A DNA stretch of 64,000 bases from an uncultured Chlorobiota bacterium (GCA_947311255.1 CAMZKL010000040.1:62001-126000), one strand, 5' to 3'; positions 36,601 through 46,525 are shown, counted from the stretch's first letter. The notes: a model not told the origin generated them from the sequence alone. Numbers and translations: made by a program.

Positions 36601-39600
36601 ATGAGCTTAAAAAAAATAAAAATACTAATTTTAACTTTATTAATTCTAACTATTTCCGAAAATTATATTTACTCTCAAACTTTTTCTACAAAAATAAATT
36701 GGAAAAGTAAAAGAGAAATAAAGGATTCTTTAAATTCATTTTTTTTATTTGACTCTGAAAATATTTCTTTTGACAAAAACCTTACTCCTTTTTATTCAAA
36801 TCAAATAAATATAAGCAATTTTTATAATAAAGGGTTTAGTTACAGTTTAAAACCAAAAAACATTAAATATATTGCTTTAAATGAAGCTGAAATTTCAGGC
36901 ATTAAAAACATTAATAAAATTCCCTCAAATTACATTTTTGATTCAAAACTACAATTTGCCAGAGGAATACCTTATGTTACATACAAAATTTCTTCCATAA
37001 TAAAAAACTCATCATCTGGAAAATATGAGAAACTAATAAGTTTAGATTTAATTATTGAAAAAACAAGACTTAGTTCCCAAAAAAGCGAACAAGTTTATGC
37101 CGAAAATTCAATTTTGAGTTCCGGAACTTGGAAAAAAATTAGAATTAGTGAAAGCGGTTTATATAAATTAACTTTTGATGAACTTGAAAGTATAGGAATT
37201 GACAACCCTCAAAATGTTAGAATCTTTGGTAACGCTACAGGATGGCTTCCTATGATGGCAGGAGATGAAAGACCGGACGATTTAGTTGAGAATGACATTT
37301 TAATTGAAGGTAATTCTGTTATTTTTTATGCTCAAGGTGCTGACAGATGGGATTATAATGAAACAACACAAGTCTTTGAACCTAAAAATCATTTTTATTC
37401 AGATTATTCTTATTATTTTTTAACTTCTGATGTAAATACAAATTATAATAATACCATAAAACAAGAAACTCAAAGCAGTTTATCTGAAACCCACAATGTT
37501 TCAACTTATAACTCTTATGCAGTTCACGAAGAAAATCTATACAATATTGCTGAAACAGGAAGAAATTGGTATGGTGAGATTTTTGATATTGACAATAACC
37601 AAGATTTCGAATTTTCATTTCCAAATCTTATTGACAACCAAGATGCTAAAATAAAAATCTTTGTTGCAGCCACAGGCACATCAAATTTCGTTGTTAATAC
37701 TAATGGTACTTCAAAAACAATTTCTTGCACAGGACCAATTTCTCATAATTTTGCTGCCAGAAAAACAAGTAATTATACTTTTAATACCGGAAATTCCGAT
37801 AACATTTCAATAAACATTAAATTTAACAGCAATTCTCCTTCAACAAAATCTTGGTTAGATTACTTTTATATAAATGCAAAAAGTGAATTAAAATTTACAG
37901 GAGGACAAATGTCTTTTAGAAATGCTGAAACTATTGGAGAAACAAATATTACAAAATACACTTTAAGCAATGCCGGAAGCTCTGTTATAATTTGGGATAT
38001 AAGCGACAAAACAAAACCTAAAAAGATAAATGCTTCTGTTTCCGGGAATACTCAAACATTTAAACTTTCAAGTAAAAATCTAAAAGAATTTATTGCTTTT
38101 GATAATTCTGTATTTAAAAAACCAGAATTATCAGAAGTTGAAGATGTTGCAAATCAAAACCTTCATGCAACATCTGGCAATACAGATATGCTTATTATTA
38201 CTTTCCCAGGTTTTATTTCGCAAGCAAATGAATTAAAAGAATTACATGAAAGAATTGATGGAATGAATGTTAAAGTTGTAACCCAACAACAAATTTACAA
38301 TGAATTTTCTTCTGGTGCAGCAGATTTTTCAGCTATAAGAGATTATGTTAGAATGATTTACAAAAAAGCAAACAATGGGGATACATTAAGATATTTATTA
38401 TTATTTGGAGATGGTTCTTATGACAATAAATCCGGTATAGGTGTAAATGGAAATTTCATGATTACTTACCAACAAAATTGGTCTGAGGGATTAGGAAACT
38501 CTTATGTAACAGATGACTTTTTTGGAACATTAGACGATAATGAAGGGGATGACGGAGACAGTTTAAAAGGTTTACTTGACATAGGAATTGGGCGTTTAAT
38601 TGTTAGTAATGTTCAACAAGCCAATGAACATATTGCCAAAATTAAAAATTATATAAGCACATCAACTTTTGGAGATTGGAGGAACCAACTTTGTTTTATA
38701 GCTGATGATGAAAATGGTGTGGTGCATATGTCTCAAACGGATTATTTAACAAACTATATTAAAGAGAATCATCCAATTTATAATATTGACAAGATTTATT
38801 TAGATGCTTACACCCAATATACTGAATCCGGAGGAGAGAGATATCCGGATGTAAACAATGCAATAAATAGCAGAATACAAAAAGGCAGTTTAATTTTAAA
38901 TTATGTTGGGCATGGAGGAGAACACGGCTTAGCTCATGAAAGAGTTATTACAATTAGTGAAATTGAAAGTTGGCGAAACTTTGATAAACTTTCTTTATTT
39001 GTTACTGCAACTTGTTCATTTACAAGATTTGATGATTACAAATATAAATCAGCAGGGGAAAGAGTTTTTCTTAATCCTCATGGTGGGGCAATAGCAATTT
39101 TTACTACTGCAAGAATTGCTTGGGTACATTCTAACGGAGACTTAACAAAAGAACTTTACAGAAATATGTTTGGTAAATATAATTCTGGAGAACCATACAG
39201 ATTAGGCGACATTATTAGAATTACAAAAAACAAAGCTTATTACCACAAAAATAACTTAATTTTCTTTTTGATGGGAGACCCTGCATTAAAATTAGGATAC
39301 GCTTCTGAATGCAATGTGGTTACAAATAGTATAAACGGAAACCCTATCTCTGAAATTGATACTTTAAAAGCACTAAGTACTGCTACTTTTTCTGGAGAAT
39401 TACAAGATAAAAACGGTAATAAACTTACTAATTTTAACGGATCTGTTTCACCAACTGTTTACGACAAGGAAAGAATTATTAATACTCAGAATAATGATGG
39501 AGAAGGTGTTTACACATACCAAACAAGAGATAACATAATATACAAAGGAAGAGCAAATGTTATAAATGGTGAATTTGAATTTAGCTTTATTGTACCGCGT

Positions 39601-40383
39601 GATATTGCTTTAAATGTAGATACAGGAAAAATAAGCTATTATGCTCACAATGATGTTTTTGATGCAAAAGGATATTCCTTTAACTTTTTAGTGGGAGATA
39701 TTGCAAAAGATTATGAAGAAGACAACAAAGGACCTGAAATTGAATTGTTTATGAATGATGAAAATTTTGTTTCAGGAGGCATCACTAATGCAAGTCCTAG
39801 AATTTTTGCAAAACTAAGTGATGAACATGGAATTAATACTTCTTCCGGAGGTATTGGGCACGACATTACTGCAATTATTGATGATGACATCCAAAATGTT
39901 ATTATAATGAATGATGATTACAGAGCAAATGCAAATACATATAAGAGTGGAGAGCTTGAACACTTTTTATTTAATGTTGATGCCGGTAATCATAAACTAA
40001 AGTTTAAAGTATGGGATGTTTATAATAATTCTTCCGAAGAATATTTAGAATTTTTAGTAGTTGAAGCAAAAAACTTATCAATTGATAAATTATTGAACTA
40101 CCCTAACCCATTTACAACACACACCGATTTTTATTTTGAACACAATCAAGCAGGAACAGAACTAGACCTAATGATTCAAATTTTTACTATTTCAGGAAAA
40201 TTGGTAAAAACAATTGAATCTAATTTCTTAGCAGACGGGTACAGAGCTGGTCCATATCCTTGGGATGGAACAGACGATTTCGGCAATAGAATTGGAAGAG
40301 GCGTATACGTTTACAGAGTTAAATTACGCTCATCAACCGGACAAGTTGAAGAGAAGTTTGAAAAATTACTTATATTAAAATAA
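36601..40383 (+). CDS. porU: Type IX secretion system C-terminal signal peptidase/sortase PorU
   Basis: PorU removes the C-terminal sorting domain of T9SS cargo and attaches the cargo to A-LPS at the cell surface. The 1260-residue protein has a signal peptide ending YIYSQ, a beta-rich N-terminal region (to about 500), then a gingipain-like C25 peptidase domain (about 515-860) with LLLFGDGSYDNKSG, catalytic His771 in YVGHGGEHGLA and catalytic Cys805 in VTATCSFTRFDD. The C-terminal part ends in a sorting-like domain with YPNPFTTHTDF and IFTISGKLVKTI. All active-site residues are present. It is divergent from the porP/sprF-like gene and ends at a strong terminator. Confidence 0.93.
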   Translation: MSLKKIKILILTLLILTISENYIYSQTFSTKINWKSKREIKDSLNSFFLFDSENISFDKNLTPFYSNQINISNFYNKGFSYSLKPKNIKYIALNEAEISGIKNINKIPSNYIFDSKLQFARGIPYVTYKISSIIKNSSSGKYEKLISLDLIIEKTRLSSQKSEQVYAENSILSSGTWKKIRISESGLYKLTFDELESIGIDNPQNVRIFGNATGWLPMMAGDERPDDLVENDILIEGNSVIFYAQGADRWDYNETTQVFEPKNHFYSDYSYYFLTSDVNTNYNNTIKQETQSSLSETHNVSTYNSYAVHEENLYNIAETGRNWYGEIFDIDNNQDFEFSFPNLIDNQDAKIKIFVAATGTSNFVVNTNGTSKTISCTGPISHNFAARKTSNYTFNTGNSDNISINIKFNSNSPSTKSWLDYFYINAKSELKFTGGQMSFRNAETIGETNITKYTLSNAGSSVIIWDISDKTKPKKINASVSGNTQTFKLSSKNLKEFIAFDNSVFKKPELSEVEDVANQNLHATSGNTDMLIITFPGFISQANELKELHERIDGMNVKVVTQQQIYNEFSSGAADFSAIRDYVRMIYKKANNGDTLRYLLLFGDGSYDNKSGIGVNGNFMITYQQNWSEGLGNSYVTDDFFGTLDDNEGDDGDSLKGLLDIGIGRLIVSNVQQANEHIAKIKNYISTSTFGDWRNQLCFIADDENGVVHMSQTDYLTNYIKENHPIYNIDKIYLDAYTQYTESGGERYPDVNNAINSRIQKGSLILNYVGHGGEHGLAHERVITISEIESWRNFDKLSLFVTATCSFTRFDDYKYKSAGERVFLNPHGGAIAIFTTARIAWVHSNGDLTKELYRNMFGKYNSGEPYRLGDIIRITKNKAYYHKNNLIFFLMGDPALKLGYASECNVVTNSINGNPISEIDTLKALSTATFSGELQDKNGNKLTNFNGSVSPTVYDKERIINTQNNDGEGVYTYQTRDNIIYKGRANVINGEFEFSFIVPRDIALNVDTGKISYYAHNDVFDAKGYSFNFLVGDIAKDYEEDNKGPEIELFMNDENFVSGGITNASPRIFAKLSDEHGINTSSGGIGHDITAIIDDDIQNVIIMNDDYRANANTYKSGELEHFLFNVDAGNHKLKFKVWDVYNNSSEEYLEFLVVEAKNLSIDKLLNYPNPFTTHTDFYFEHNQAGTELDLMIQIFTISGKLVKTIESNFLADGYRAGPYPWDGTDDFGNRIGRGVYVYRVKLRSSTGQVEEKFEKLLILK

Positions 40384-40460
40384 ACATATACAGCAACTCA
40401 CTAAATACTAACACATTAGACTAGCTTTTAAAAACATATTAAATATATACTTTCCTAATT

Positions 40461-40497
40461 AAAAAAGCCTAAGAAAAAATATTTCTTAGGCTTTTTT
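40461..40497 (+). terminator. Strong terminator after porU
   Basis: A 16-base stem (AAAAAAGCCTAAGAAA paired with TTTCTTAGGCTTTTTT) encloses a five-base loop. It is the clearest rho-independent terminator in the window and closes the porU transcript. Confidence 0.88.
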
Positions 40498-40538
40498 ATT
40501 ATTTTTGAACAAATTTAATAAAACACAAAAAACATAAT

Positions 40539-40546
40539 TATCTTTG
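40539..40546 (+). promoter_or_regulatory. Candidate -7 box of the pepD promoter
   Basis: TATCTTTG matches TAnnTTTG and lies 34 bases before the pepD ATG, right after the porU terminator. No clear TTG is found at the usual distance upstream, only a TTTAAT stretch. Confidence 0.4.
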
Positions 40547-40580
40547 ACAGAATAAATATAAATCTAAAAAAACAAATATA

Positions 40581-42029
40581 ATGACAATAAAAGATTTAAA
40601 ACCGACTGAAATTTGGAAATATTTTGATGAAATTACTAAAATTCCAAGAGCTTCAAAAAAAGAAGAAAAAATAATTCAATATCTTCTAGATTTTGCAAAA
40701 AAACATAACTTAGATGCTAAAAAAGATGAAGTTGGAAACGTAATTATTAAGAAACCTGCAACAAAAGGAAAAGAAAATTCAAAAACTGTTATTTTGCAAT
40801 CTCATTCAGATATGGTTTGTGAAAAAAATGCAGATACAGAACATAATTTTGACACAGACCCAATCCAAACCTATATTGATGGTGATTGGGTAAAAGCAAA
40901 AGGAACAACTCTTGGGGGTGATGACGGAATTGGAATTGCAGCAGCATTAGACATTTTAGCATCCAAAAACATTAAACATCCTGCAATTGAAGCACTTTTT
41001 ACATCCGATGAAGAAACCGGAATGACAGGTGCATTTGGTCTTCAAGAAGGATTTATGAAAGGTGAGATTTTAATAAACTTAGATTCAGAAGACGAAGGAG
41101 AAATTTTTATTGGTTGTGCCGGCGGAATTGATACAGTTGCAGAATTTAAATACAAAAAAAATGAAGTGCCTAAAAAATCTGTTGCATACAAAATTTCTGT
41201 AACAGGCTTAAATGGAGGTCATTCCGGAGATGAAATAGACAAAGGACTTGGTAACGCTAATAAAATTTTAAACAGAATTATTTTTGATGCCAGCAATAAA
41301 TATAAAGTAAGACTTTCTGATTTTAATGGAGGAAACCTAAGAAATGCAATTGCTCGTGAGGCATTTGGAATTGTTACCATAAATAAAAAACATGCAGAAA
41401 AATTTGAAAAAACGATTCTTACTCTTGCAGAAAAAATTAAAAATGAATTATCTGTAACTGAAAAAAATCTTTCTATTGAGTATGAAGTTACTGAACTTCC
41501 AAAATTTGTTATTTCAAAAAACACACAAAACAAGCTAATGCACTCAATTAATGCTTGTTGGCACGGAGTGTATTCTATGAGTGCAGATATGCCGGGTTTG
41601 GTTGAAACTTCTACAAATTTAGCTTCTGTCAAATTCATTAAAAAGAATAAAATTAAGATTGAAACAAGCCAAAGAAGTTCTGTTGAAAGTGCAAAATATG
41701 AAATGGCACAAACAGTTGCATCAGTTTTTAAACTTGCAGGTGCAAAAGTTAAGCATGGAGATGGATACCCTGGGTGGAAACCAAATACAGATTCTGAAAT
41801 AATGAAAATTACTGAAATTTCTTATAAAAAATTATTTAAAATATCTCCCGATGTAAAAGCCATACATGCAGGTTTAGAATGTGGTCTTTTTTTAGAGAAA
41901 TATCCTTATTTAGATATGATTTCATTTGGACCAACAATAAAAGGAGCTCACTCTCCAGATGAAAGAATGAACATTCCTACTGTTAAAAAATTTAGAGATT
42001 TATTGATTGATGTTTTGGAGAAAATATAA
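40581..42029 (+). CDS. pepD: Aminoacyl-histidine dipeptidase (M20C)
   Basis: PepD hydrolyses Xaa-His and other dipeptides in the cytoplasm with two zinc ions. The 482 residues match the family. The N-terminal catalytic domain has ITKIPRASKKEEKI, VILQSHSDMVCEKN (zinc H and D), GTTLGGDDGIGIAAAL (bridging Asp) and FTSDEETGMTGAFGL (catalytic Glu). The lid/dimerisation domain follows, with GGHSGDEIDKGLGNA and AIAREAFGIV, and the C-terminus has AIHAGLECGLFLEK and SFGPTIKGAHSPDER (last zinc His). It is monocistronic between two terminators. Confidence 0.93.
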   Translation: MTIKDLKPTEIWKYFDEITKIPRASKKEEKIIQYLLDFAKKHNLDAKKDEVGNVIIKKPATKGKENSKTVILQSHSDMVCEKNADTEHNFDTDPIQTYIDGDWVKAKGTTLGGDDGIGIAAALDILASKNIKHPAIEALFTSDEETGMTGAFGLQEGFMKGEILINLDSEDEGEIFIGCAGGIDTVAEFKYKKNEVPKKSVAYKISVTGLNGGHSGDEIDKGLGNANKILNRIIFDASNKYKVRLSDFNGGNLRNAIAREAFGIVTINKKHAEKFEKTILTLAEKIKNELSVTEKNLSIEYEVTELPKFVISKNTQNKLMHSINACWHGVYSMSADMPGLVETSTNLASVKFIKKNKIKIETSQRSSVESAKYEMAQTVASVFKLAGAKVKHGDGYPGWKPNTDSEIMKITEISYKKLFKISPDVKAIHAGLECGLFLEKYPYLDMISFGPTIKGAHSPDERMNIPTVKKFRDLLIDVLEKI

Positions 42030-42060
42030 TATATACTCTAAATTTTAGGAGTTATAGAAT

Positions 42061-42101
42061 ATTAAAAAGGTCGAAAATTATTTGTTTTCGACCTTTTTTA
42101 A
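42061..42101. terminator. Bidirectional terminator between pepD and the wbp genes
   Basis: AAAAAGGTCGAAAA and TTTTCGACCTTTTT form a 14-base stem around a seven-base loop with T tracts on both strands, between two converging genes. Confidence 0.88.
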
Positions 42102-42117
42102 TTTCAATTTAACAATT

Positions 42118-43407
42118 TTACAAACTCATATAAATTAAATTATTAATTTTATCTCTATAAATACCTTTAATATCATAAAGAATTCCATTTTTATTTAATT
42201 TATCTTTAAAGAATTTCTCTTCTAATCCTGAATATTCTTTATGATTAACTGCTACAATAATTGCATCATAATCTTTTTCGCATTTTTCTTTTAAAATAAT
42301 ATCAAACTCTTCTTTAACTTCTTCTTTTGAAGCGTAAGGATCAATAGTATCTACAATTACTTTATAAGATTCTAGCTCTTTTACAATATTTGCAACTTTT
42401 GTATTTCTAATATCACTTACATTTTCTTTAAAAGTTATTCCCATTACTAATACTTTTGCGTTAAGAATATGTTTGTCTTGAGCAGCAATCATTTTAACTG
42501 TTTGCTTCGCAACATAACCACCCATTGAATCATTTACAAATCTTCCGGAATTTATAATATGTGGATGGTATCCAAGTTCTTTTGCTTTATGAACAAGATA
42601 ATAGGGATCAACACCAATACAATGCCCTCCAACTAAACCAGGAGTGAATTTTAGAAAGTTCCATTTTGTTCCAGCAGCTTCAAGCACTTCAAAAGTATTG
42701 ATATTCAACTTATTAAAAATTATTGAAAGTTCATTCATCAATGCAATATTTACATCTCTTTGAGTGTTCTCAATGATTTTTGCTGCTTCTGCAACCTTTA
42801 TTGAACTTGCTCTGTGAGTCCCATTTTTTAATATTATTTCATAAATTTTAGCAATATTATCTAGGGATTCTTCATCACACCCTGAGACTACTTTTGTTAT
42901 TGTTGTAAGAGTATTTACTTTATCGCCAGGATTTATTCTTTCGGGAGAATAGCCAACTTTAAAATCTTCACAAAATTTTAGTCCGGAATGTTTTTCTAAA
43001 ACAGGGACACAATCTTCTTCTGTACAGCCTGGATATACAGTTGATTCAAAAACTACATAATCATCTTTTTTAAGAATTTTTCCAACAGTATCACAAGCAC
43101 CTAACAAAGGGCGTAAGTCTGGTTGGTTATGTTCATTAATAGGAGTTGGTACTGCAACAATATGAAAATGAGCTTGTTTTAAATCCTCAGCATTTGATGT
43201 AAAAAGAATATTTGTACCATCAAATTCATTTGCATCGACCTCTTTACTCGGATCAATTTTATTTTTCATCATTTCAATTCTTTCTTCACTAATATCAAAA
43301 CCGATAACTCTTATTCTTTTTGCAAACTCTAGGGCAATAGGCAATCCTACGTATCCTAGTCCAATTACAGATATAGTTGCTTTTTCTCTTATTATCTTAT
43401 TGTACAT
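42118..43407 (-). CDS. wbpA: UDP-N-acetyl-D-glucosamine/galactosamine 6-dehydrogenase (WbpA/WbpO/TviB type)
   Basis: This NAD enzyme oxidises C6 of a UDP-HexNAc to a uronic acid. The 429 residues show the nucleotide-binding ISVIGLGYVGLPIA, FESTVYPGCTEED, YSPERINPGDK, KWNFLKFTPGLVGGHCIG and the catalytic cysteine in GGHCIGVDPYYL near residue 255, then MGITFKENVSDIRN. The next genes upstream on the strand encode WbpB, WbpD and WbpE-type enzymes, which in Pseudomonas follow WbpA in making UDP-di-N-acetyl glucuronic/mannuronic acid, so UDP-GlcNAc is the more likely substrate. A GalNAc-specific (WbpO/TviB) enzyme cannot be excluded. Confidence 0.85.
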   Translation of the reverse strand: MYNKIIREKATISVIGLGYVGLPIALEFAKRIRVIGFDISEERIEMMKNKIDPSKEVDANEFDGTNILFTSNAEDLKQAHFHIVAVPTPINEHNQPDLRPLLGACDTVGKILKKDDYVVFESTVYPGCTEEDCVPVLEKHSGLKFCEDFKVGYSPERINPGDKVNTLTTITKVVSGCDEESLDNIAKIYEIILKNGTHRASSIKVAEAAKIIENTQRDVNIALMNELSIIFNKLNINTFEVLEAAGTKWNFLKFTPGLVGGHCIGVDPYYLVHKAKELGYHPHIINSGRFVNDSMGGYVAKQTVKMIAAQDKHILNAKVLVMGITFKENVSDIRNTKVANIVKELESYKVIVDTIDPYASKEEVKEEFDIILKEKCEKDYDAIIVAVNHKEYSGLEEKFFKDKLNKNGILYDIKGIYRDKINNLIYMSL

Positions 43408-43457
43408 AATTATTTTGTTATACTTTTAATATAAAAACTAAACTTTAAAATATATTT

Positions 43458-44396
43458 TTATTTCAATAAAGGATGGTAATCTCCTTTTAATCCAATAGGT
43501 TTTGCATTTCTAATATTGTAAACTGTTTCAATAGTTGGTTTTACGTCTTGCAAACCAAAACCATTCCCTTTCAATATTTCTTGATAGCTTAAAGTGTGTA
43601 AATCTGTAAAACCTCCACTAAATTCAATTTCTTTTCCGTCCACAGTTATTGAACGATATATTCTTTGTCCTTTTTTCTTAATATTTTCTGGAATATTTTT
43701 ATAATCTACACTTAAAAACCATCTCACATTTGCTTTCTTAAGTTTTAAAAATCCAGCAGCTTTTGCGTCTTCTGAAACATGGACTATGTTTTCTTGAACA
43801 TCGCCAAAAATCCATGTAAGCATATCAAAAAAATGTACTCCAATATTTGTTGCTACACCACCAGCTTTTTGCATTTCTCCTTTCCAACTAATAAAATACC
43901 AGCGTCCTCTAGATGTTAAATATGTTAAATCAATATCATAAATTTTATCTTTCGGTGCTTTTGCAACTTCTTCTTTTAACTTAATAATGTTAGGGTGTAA
44001 TCTTAATTGCAAAATACTGTTAATTCTTTGTCCTGTTTCAGTTTCAACTTCTGCAAGTGCATCAACATTCCATGGGTTGAGAACCATTGGTTTTTCGCAA
44101 ATTGCATCTGCATGTTGTTTTAGTGCAAAACGAATATGAGAATCGTGTAAATAATTTGGCGTACAAATACTTACATAGTCAATTCGCTTATTTTCATTGT
44201 GTCTTAATTTATCAATATGTCTGTCAAATCTTTCAAATTCAGTAAAAAAGTCGGCATTTGGAAAATAACTATCAATTATTCCTACACTATCAAATTTATC
44301 TAGTGCAGCAATTAAATTGTTTCCTGTTTCTTTTATTGCTTGCATATGCCGAACTGCAATGTATCCGGCTGCTCCTATTAATGCAAAATTTTTCAT
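43458..44396 (-). CDS. wbpB: UDP-N-acetyl-2-amino-2-deoxyglucuronate 3-dehydrogenase (WbpB/WlbA-type)
   Basis: A Gfo/Idh/MocA-family NAD oxidoreductase that oxidises C3 of the UDP-GlcNAcA made by WbpA. The 312-residue protein has the Rossmann start ALIGAAGYIAVRHMQAI, YVSICTPNYLHDSHI, and the catalytic lysine in ICEKPMVLNPWN, then RLHPNIIKLKEEV and NIGVHFFDMLTWIFGDV. This set of motifs, with ARHM-like and SRGRWYFISWKG segments, is characteristic of WbpB/WlbA rather than of other Gfo/Idh enzymes. It is preceded by repeat copy 4, which separates it from wbpD. It is followed by wbpA after 50 bases. Confidence 0.88.
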   Translation of the reverse strand: MKNFALIGAAGYIAVRHMQAIKETGNNLIAALDKFDSVGIIDSYFPNADFFTEFERFDRHIDKLRHNENKRIDYVSICTPNYLHDSHIRFALKQHADAICEKPMVLNPWNVDALAEVETETGQRINSILQLRLHPNIIKLKEEVAKAPKDKIYDIDLTYLTSRGRWYFISWKGEMQKAGGVATNIGVHFFDMLTWIFGDVQENIVHVSEDAKAAGFLKLKKANVRWFLSVDYKNIPENIKKKGQRIYRSITVDGKEIEFSGGFTDLHTLSYQEILKGNGFGLQDVKPTIETVYNIRNAKPIGLKGDYHPLLK

Positions 44397-44567
44397 GCGT
44401 CTAAAATTATATAATTAATTTATATTGAATATGTTGCTTATGTGTTTGTATTTATAATAATTGTTTTGCTCTGCACACAGGAACACTTATTTTCTTTTGC
44501 ACGTAACCATTGTGTTGAATTATAGTCATGCCCTTGGGTGTCAAAATCTTTGTCATGGGTGTTTCAT
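44397..44567 (-). repeat. Start-codon-anchored repeat, copy 4 (inside the wbp operon)
   Basis: On the minus strand the copy begins with the ATGA that also holds the TGA stop of wbpD, runs through ACACCCATGACAAAGATTTT, GACACCCAAGGGCATGACTA, GTGTTCCTGTGTGCAGAGCA and ACAATTATTATAAATACAAA, and ends TTTTAGACGC at the ATGAAA of wbpB. The two ACACCCA copies are again 21 bases apart. The hairpin arm is weakened (ACGTGC / ATAAGT). It lies exactly between a stop codon and a start codon of neighbouring genes of one pathway. Confidence 0.75.
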
Positions 44568-45151
44568 TTTATTATTTTTGAAACTTTATTATTATTGATT
44601 ACATATTTTTCATTACTTTCAGGGCAAACTGCAAGTCCTTCATCATCAAATTCTAGTCTATGTCCATATTCGCTCATCCATCCAATTTGTTTTGCTGGAT
44701 TTCCTACTACTAATGCATAATCTTTAATTTCTTTTGTAACAACTGCTCCTGCACCAATAAAAGCAAATTTTCCAATATTATGCCCACAAACTATTGTAGC
44801 ATTTGCACCAATTGATGCTCCTTTTCTAACAATTGTTTGTTCATAACTTCCTCTTCTTACAACTGCACTTCGAGGGTTTGTAACATTTGTAAAAACCATT
44901 GAAGGTCCAAGAAAAACATCGTCTTCACAAATAACTCCCGTATATAGCGAAACATTATTTTGAATTTTTACATTATTTCCAAGAATTACATCGGGAGAAA
45001 CTACAACATTTTGACCAATATTGCACTTCTCTCCTATTTTACAATTTGACATTATATGAGAAAAATGCCATATTTTTGTCCCTTCTCCTATTGTACAATT
45101 GTTGTCAATAACAGCAGTTTCATGTGCGAAATATTTTTTATCTTTTTGCAT
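44564..45151 (-). CDS. wbpD: UDP-2-acetamido-3-amino-glucuronate N-acetyltransferase (WbpD/WlbB-type)
   Basis: A trimeric left-handed beta-helix acetyltransferase that would acetylate the 3-amino group put on by WbpE. The 195 residues consist mostly of hexapeptide repeats: [65 protein letters not shown] and [14 protein letters not shown]. The conserved [10 protein letters not shown] and [16 protein letters not shown] segment matches WbpD/WlbB. The C-terminal tail includes [16 protein letters not shown] and CPESNEKY. It overlaps wbpE by 14 bases, so the two are translationally coupled. Its stop codon overlaps the first bases of repeat copy 4. Confidence 0.88.
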   Translation of the reverse strand: MQKDKKYFAHETAVIDNNCTIGEGTKIWHFSHIMSNCKIGEKCNIGQNVVVSPDVILGNNVKIQNNVSLYTGVICEDDVFLGPSMVFTNVTNPRSAVVRRGSYEQTIVRKGASIGANATIVCGHNIGKFAFIGAGAVVTKEIKDYALVVGNPAKQIGWMSEYGHRLEFDDEGLAVCPESNEKYVINNNKVSKIIK

Positions 45152-46268
45152 ATTCTAGAACAGTTTCAGTTATATATTTTAATTGTGTGTAAGATAATTC
45201 AGTATGCATTGGCAAAGATAATACCTTATTGCTTAGTTCTTCTGTTATAGGAAAATCATTTTCTTTGTATCCCAGATATTTATAGGCTTTTTGTAAATGC
45301 AAAGGATAAGGGTAATAAATCATTGCAGGAATATCTTTACTGTTAAGGTGTTCTTTGAGTGCATCTCTGTCAATACCGCTAAGTTGAATTGTATATTGAT
45401 GAAAAACATGAGTTGATTGTTTATCTCTTGCAGGTATTTTAATTTTAGGATGATTTTTAAAAGCTCTGTCATAAAAATCAGCAGCTTCTTGTCTTGCAGA
45501 AATATATTTGTCAAGATATTTTAATTTAACATTTAAAATTGCTGCTTGAATTGAATCTAACCTGGAATTTACTCCTATTTCATCATGAAAATATTTCACT
45601 TTTGAACCATGGTTAGTTATCTGTTTTAACTTTATTGCAAGCTCATCATCGTCTGTAAAGATTGCTCCTCCATCTCCGTATGCTCCAAGATTTTTTGAAG
45701 GAAAAAATGAAGTACAACCGATAGTTCCTATAGTTCCGGACTTGTATTTTTTTCCATTTTCAAATGTATATTCTGCTCCTATTGTTTGTGCAGTATCTTC
45801 AATAACAAATAGCTTATGTTTTTTTGCAATATTCATAATTTCCTCCATATCTGCATTTTGCCCAAACATATGTACAGGAACTATTGCTTTTGTTTTAGGG
45901 TTTATTGCTTTTTCTACTTCTTCTGGAAGTAAATTGAAAGTATTTTTATCAACATCAACAAATTTCAGCTTCAATCCTAAAAGTGCAACAACTTCTACTG
46001 TTGCAATAAATGTAAAATCTGAGGTTATTACTTCGTCTCCGGGTTTTAAACCTAGTGCCATAAGTGCTATTTGAAGAGCATCTGTGCCGTTTGCACACGG
46101 AATAACATGTTTTACATTCAAATATTTTTCAAGATTTTTTGAAAAGTTTTTTACGGCAGAACCATTAATAAAAGCGGCAGAATCTATTACTTCTTTTATT
46201 GCATTATCAATTTCACTTTTTATTTCTTTATACTGACTTTTTAAGTCAACCATTTGAATTTGTTTCAT
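45138..46268 (-). CDS. wbpE: UDP-2-acetamido-2-deoxy-3-oxo-glucuronate aminotransferase (WbpE/WlbC-type)
   Basis: A DegT/DnrJ-family PLP aminotransferase that adds an amino group at C3 of the oxidised sugar. The 376 residues start with [19 protein letters not shown] and contain [47 protein letters not shown] and the PLP-lysine region [16 protein letters not shown] (Lys in FPSKN). The end, ADFYDRAF then [12 protein letters not shown] and [12 protein letters not shown], is that of WbpE/WlbC. No epimerase (WbpI) follows, so the end product could be UDP-GlcNAc3NAcA, unless the epimerase lies elsewhere. It is the first gene of the wbp operon; promoter not identified. Confidence 0.9.
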   Translation of the reverse strand: MKQIQMVDLKSQYKEIKSEIDNAIKEVIDSAAFINGSAVKNFSKNLEKYLNVKHVIPCANGTDALQIALMALGLKPGDEVITSDFTFIATVEVVALLGLKLKFVDVDKNTFNLLPEEVEKAINPKTKAIVPVHMFGQNADMEEIMNIAKKHKLFVIEDTAQTIGAEYTFENGKKYKSGTIGTIGCTSFFPSKNLGAYGDGGAIFTDDDELAIKLKQITNHGSKVKYFHDEIGVNSRLDSIQAAILNVKLKYLDKYISARQEAADFYDRAFKNHPKIKIPARDKQSTHVFHQYTIQLSGIDRDALKEHLNSKDIPAMIYYPYPLHLQKAYKYLGYKENDFPITEELSNKVLSLPMHTELSYTQLKYITETVLEYAKR

Positions 46269-46302
46269 ATTTTAGAATTATTAAATCTATTTTAATATAT
46301 CC

Positions 46303-46407
46303 TCAATTTTCTCCTGTTTTTATTCTGTGTAATTGGATTTCAGAAACGCCAAATCGTTTCGCTATCAATCTAATTCTTGTTTTTCTATCAGGATTATTTA
46401 ATTGTTC
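46303..46407 (-). pseudogene. Relic of a helix-turn-helix gene
   Basis: On the minus strand one frame gives 34 codons ending at TGA (46303-46305): KTRIRLIAKRFGVSEIQL then HRIKTGEN, which looks like a helix-turn-helix with an IAKRFGVSE core, as in small homing-endonuclease or resolvase-type DNA-binding domains. Upstream, in other frames (46408-46510), traces such as WKVLKFCDEICKDQKF appear before the frame is lost. It lies in the gap between wbpE and rny. The short length and the frame breaks suggest decay; the family is a guess. Confidence 0.35.
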
Positions 46408-46525
46408 CGTGGTTTGAAATTATAAATTTTTGATCTTTACATATTTCATCACAAAATTTTAGAACTTTCCATGTTTCGTTTCAGTGGCTTTCTTGCATTT
46501 TTCTTTCTTTTTTAGAACTTATCTT

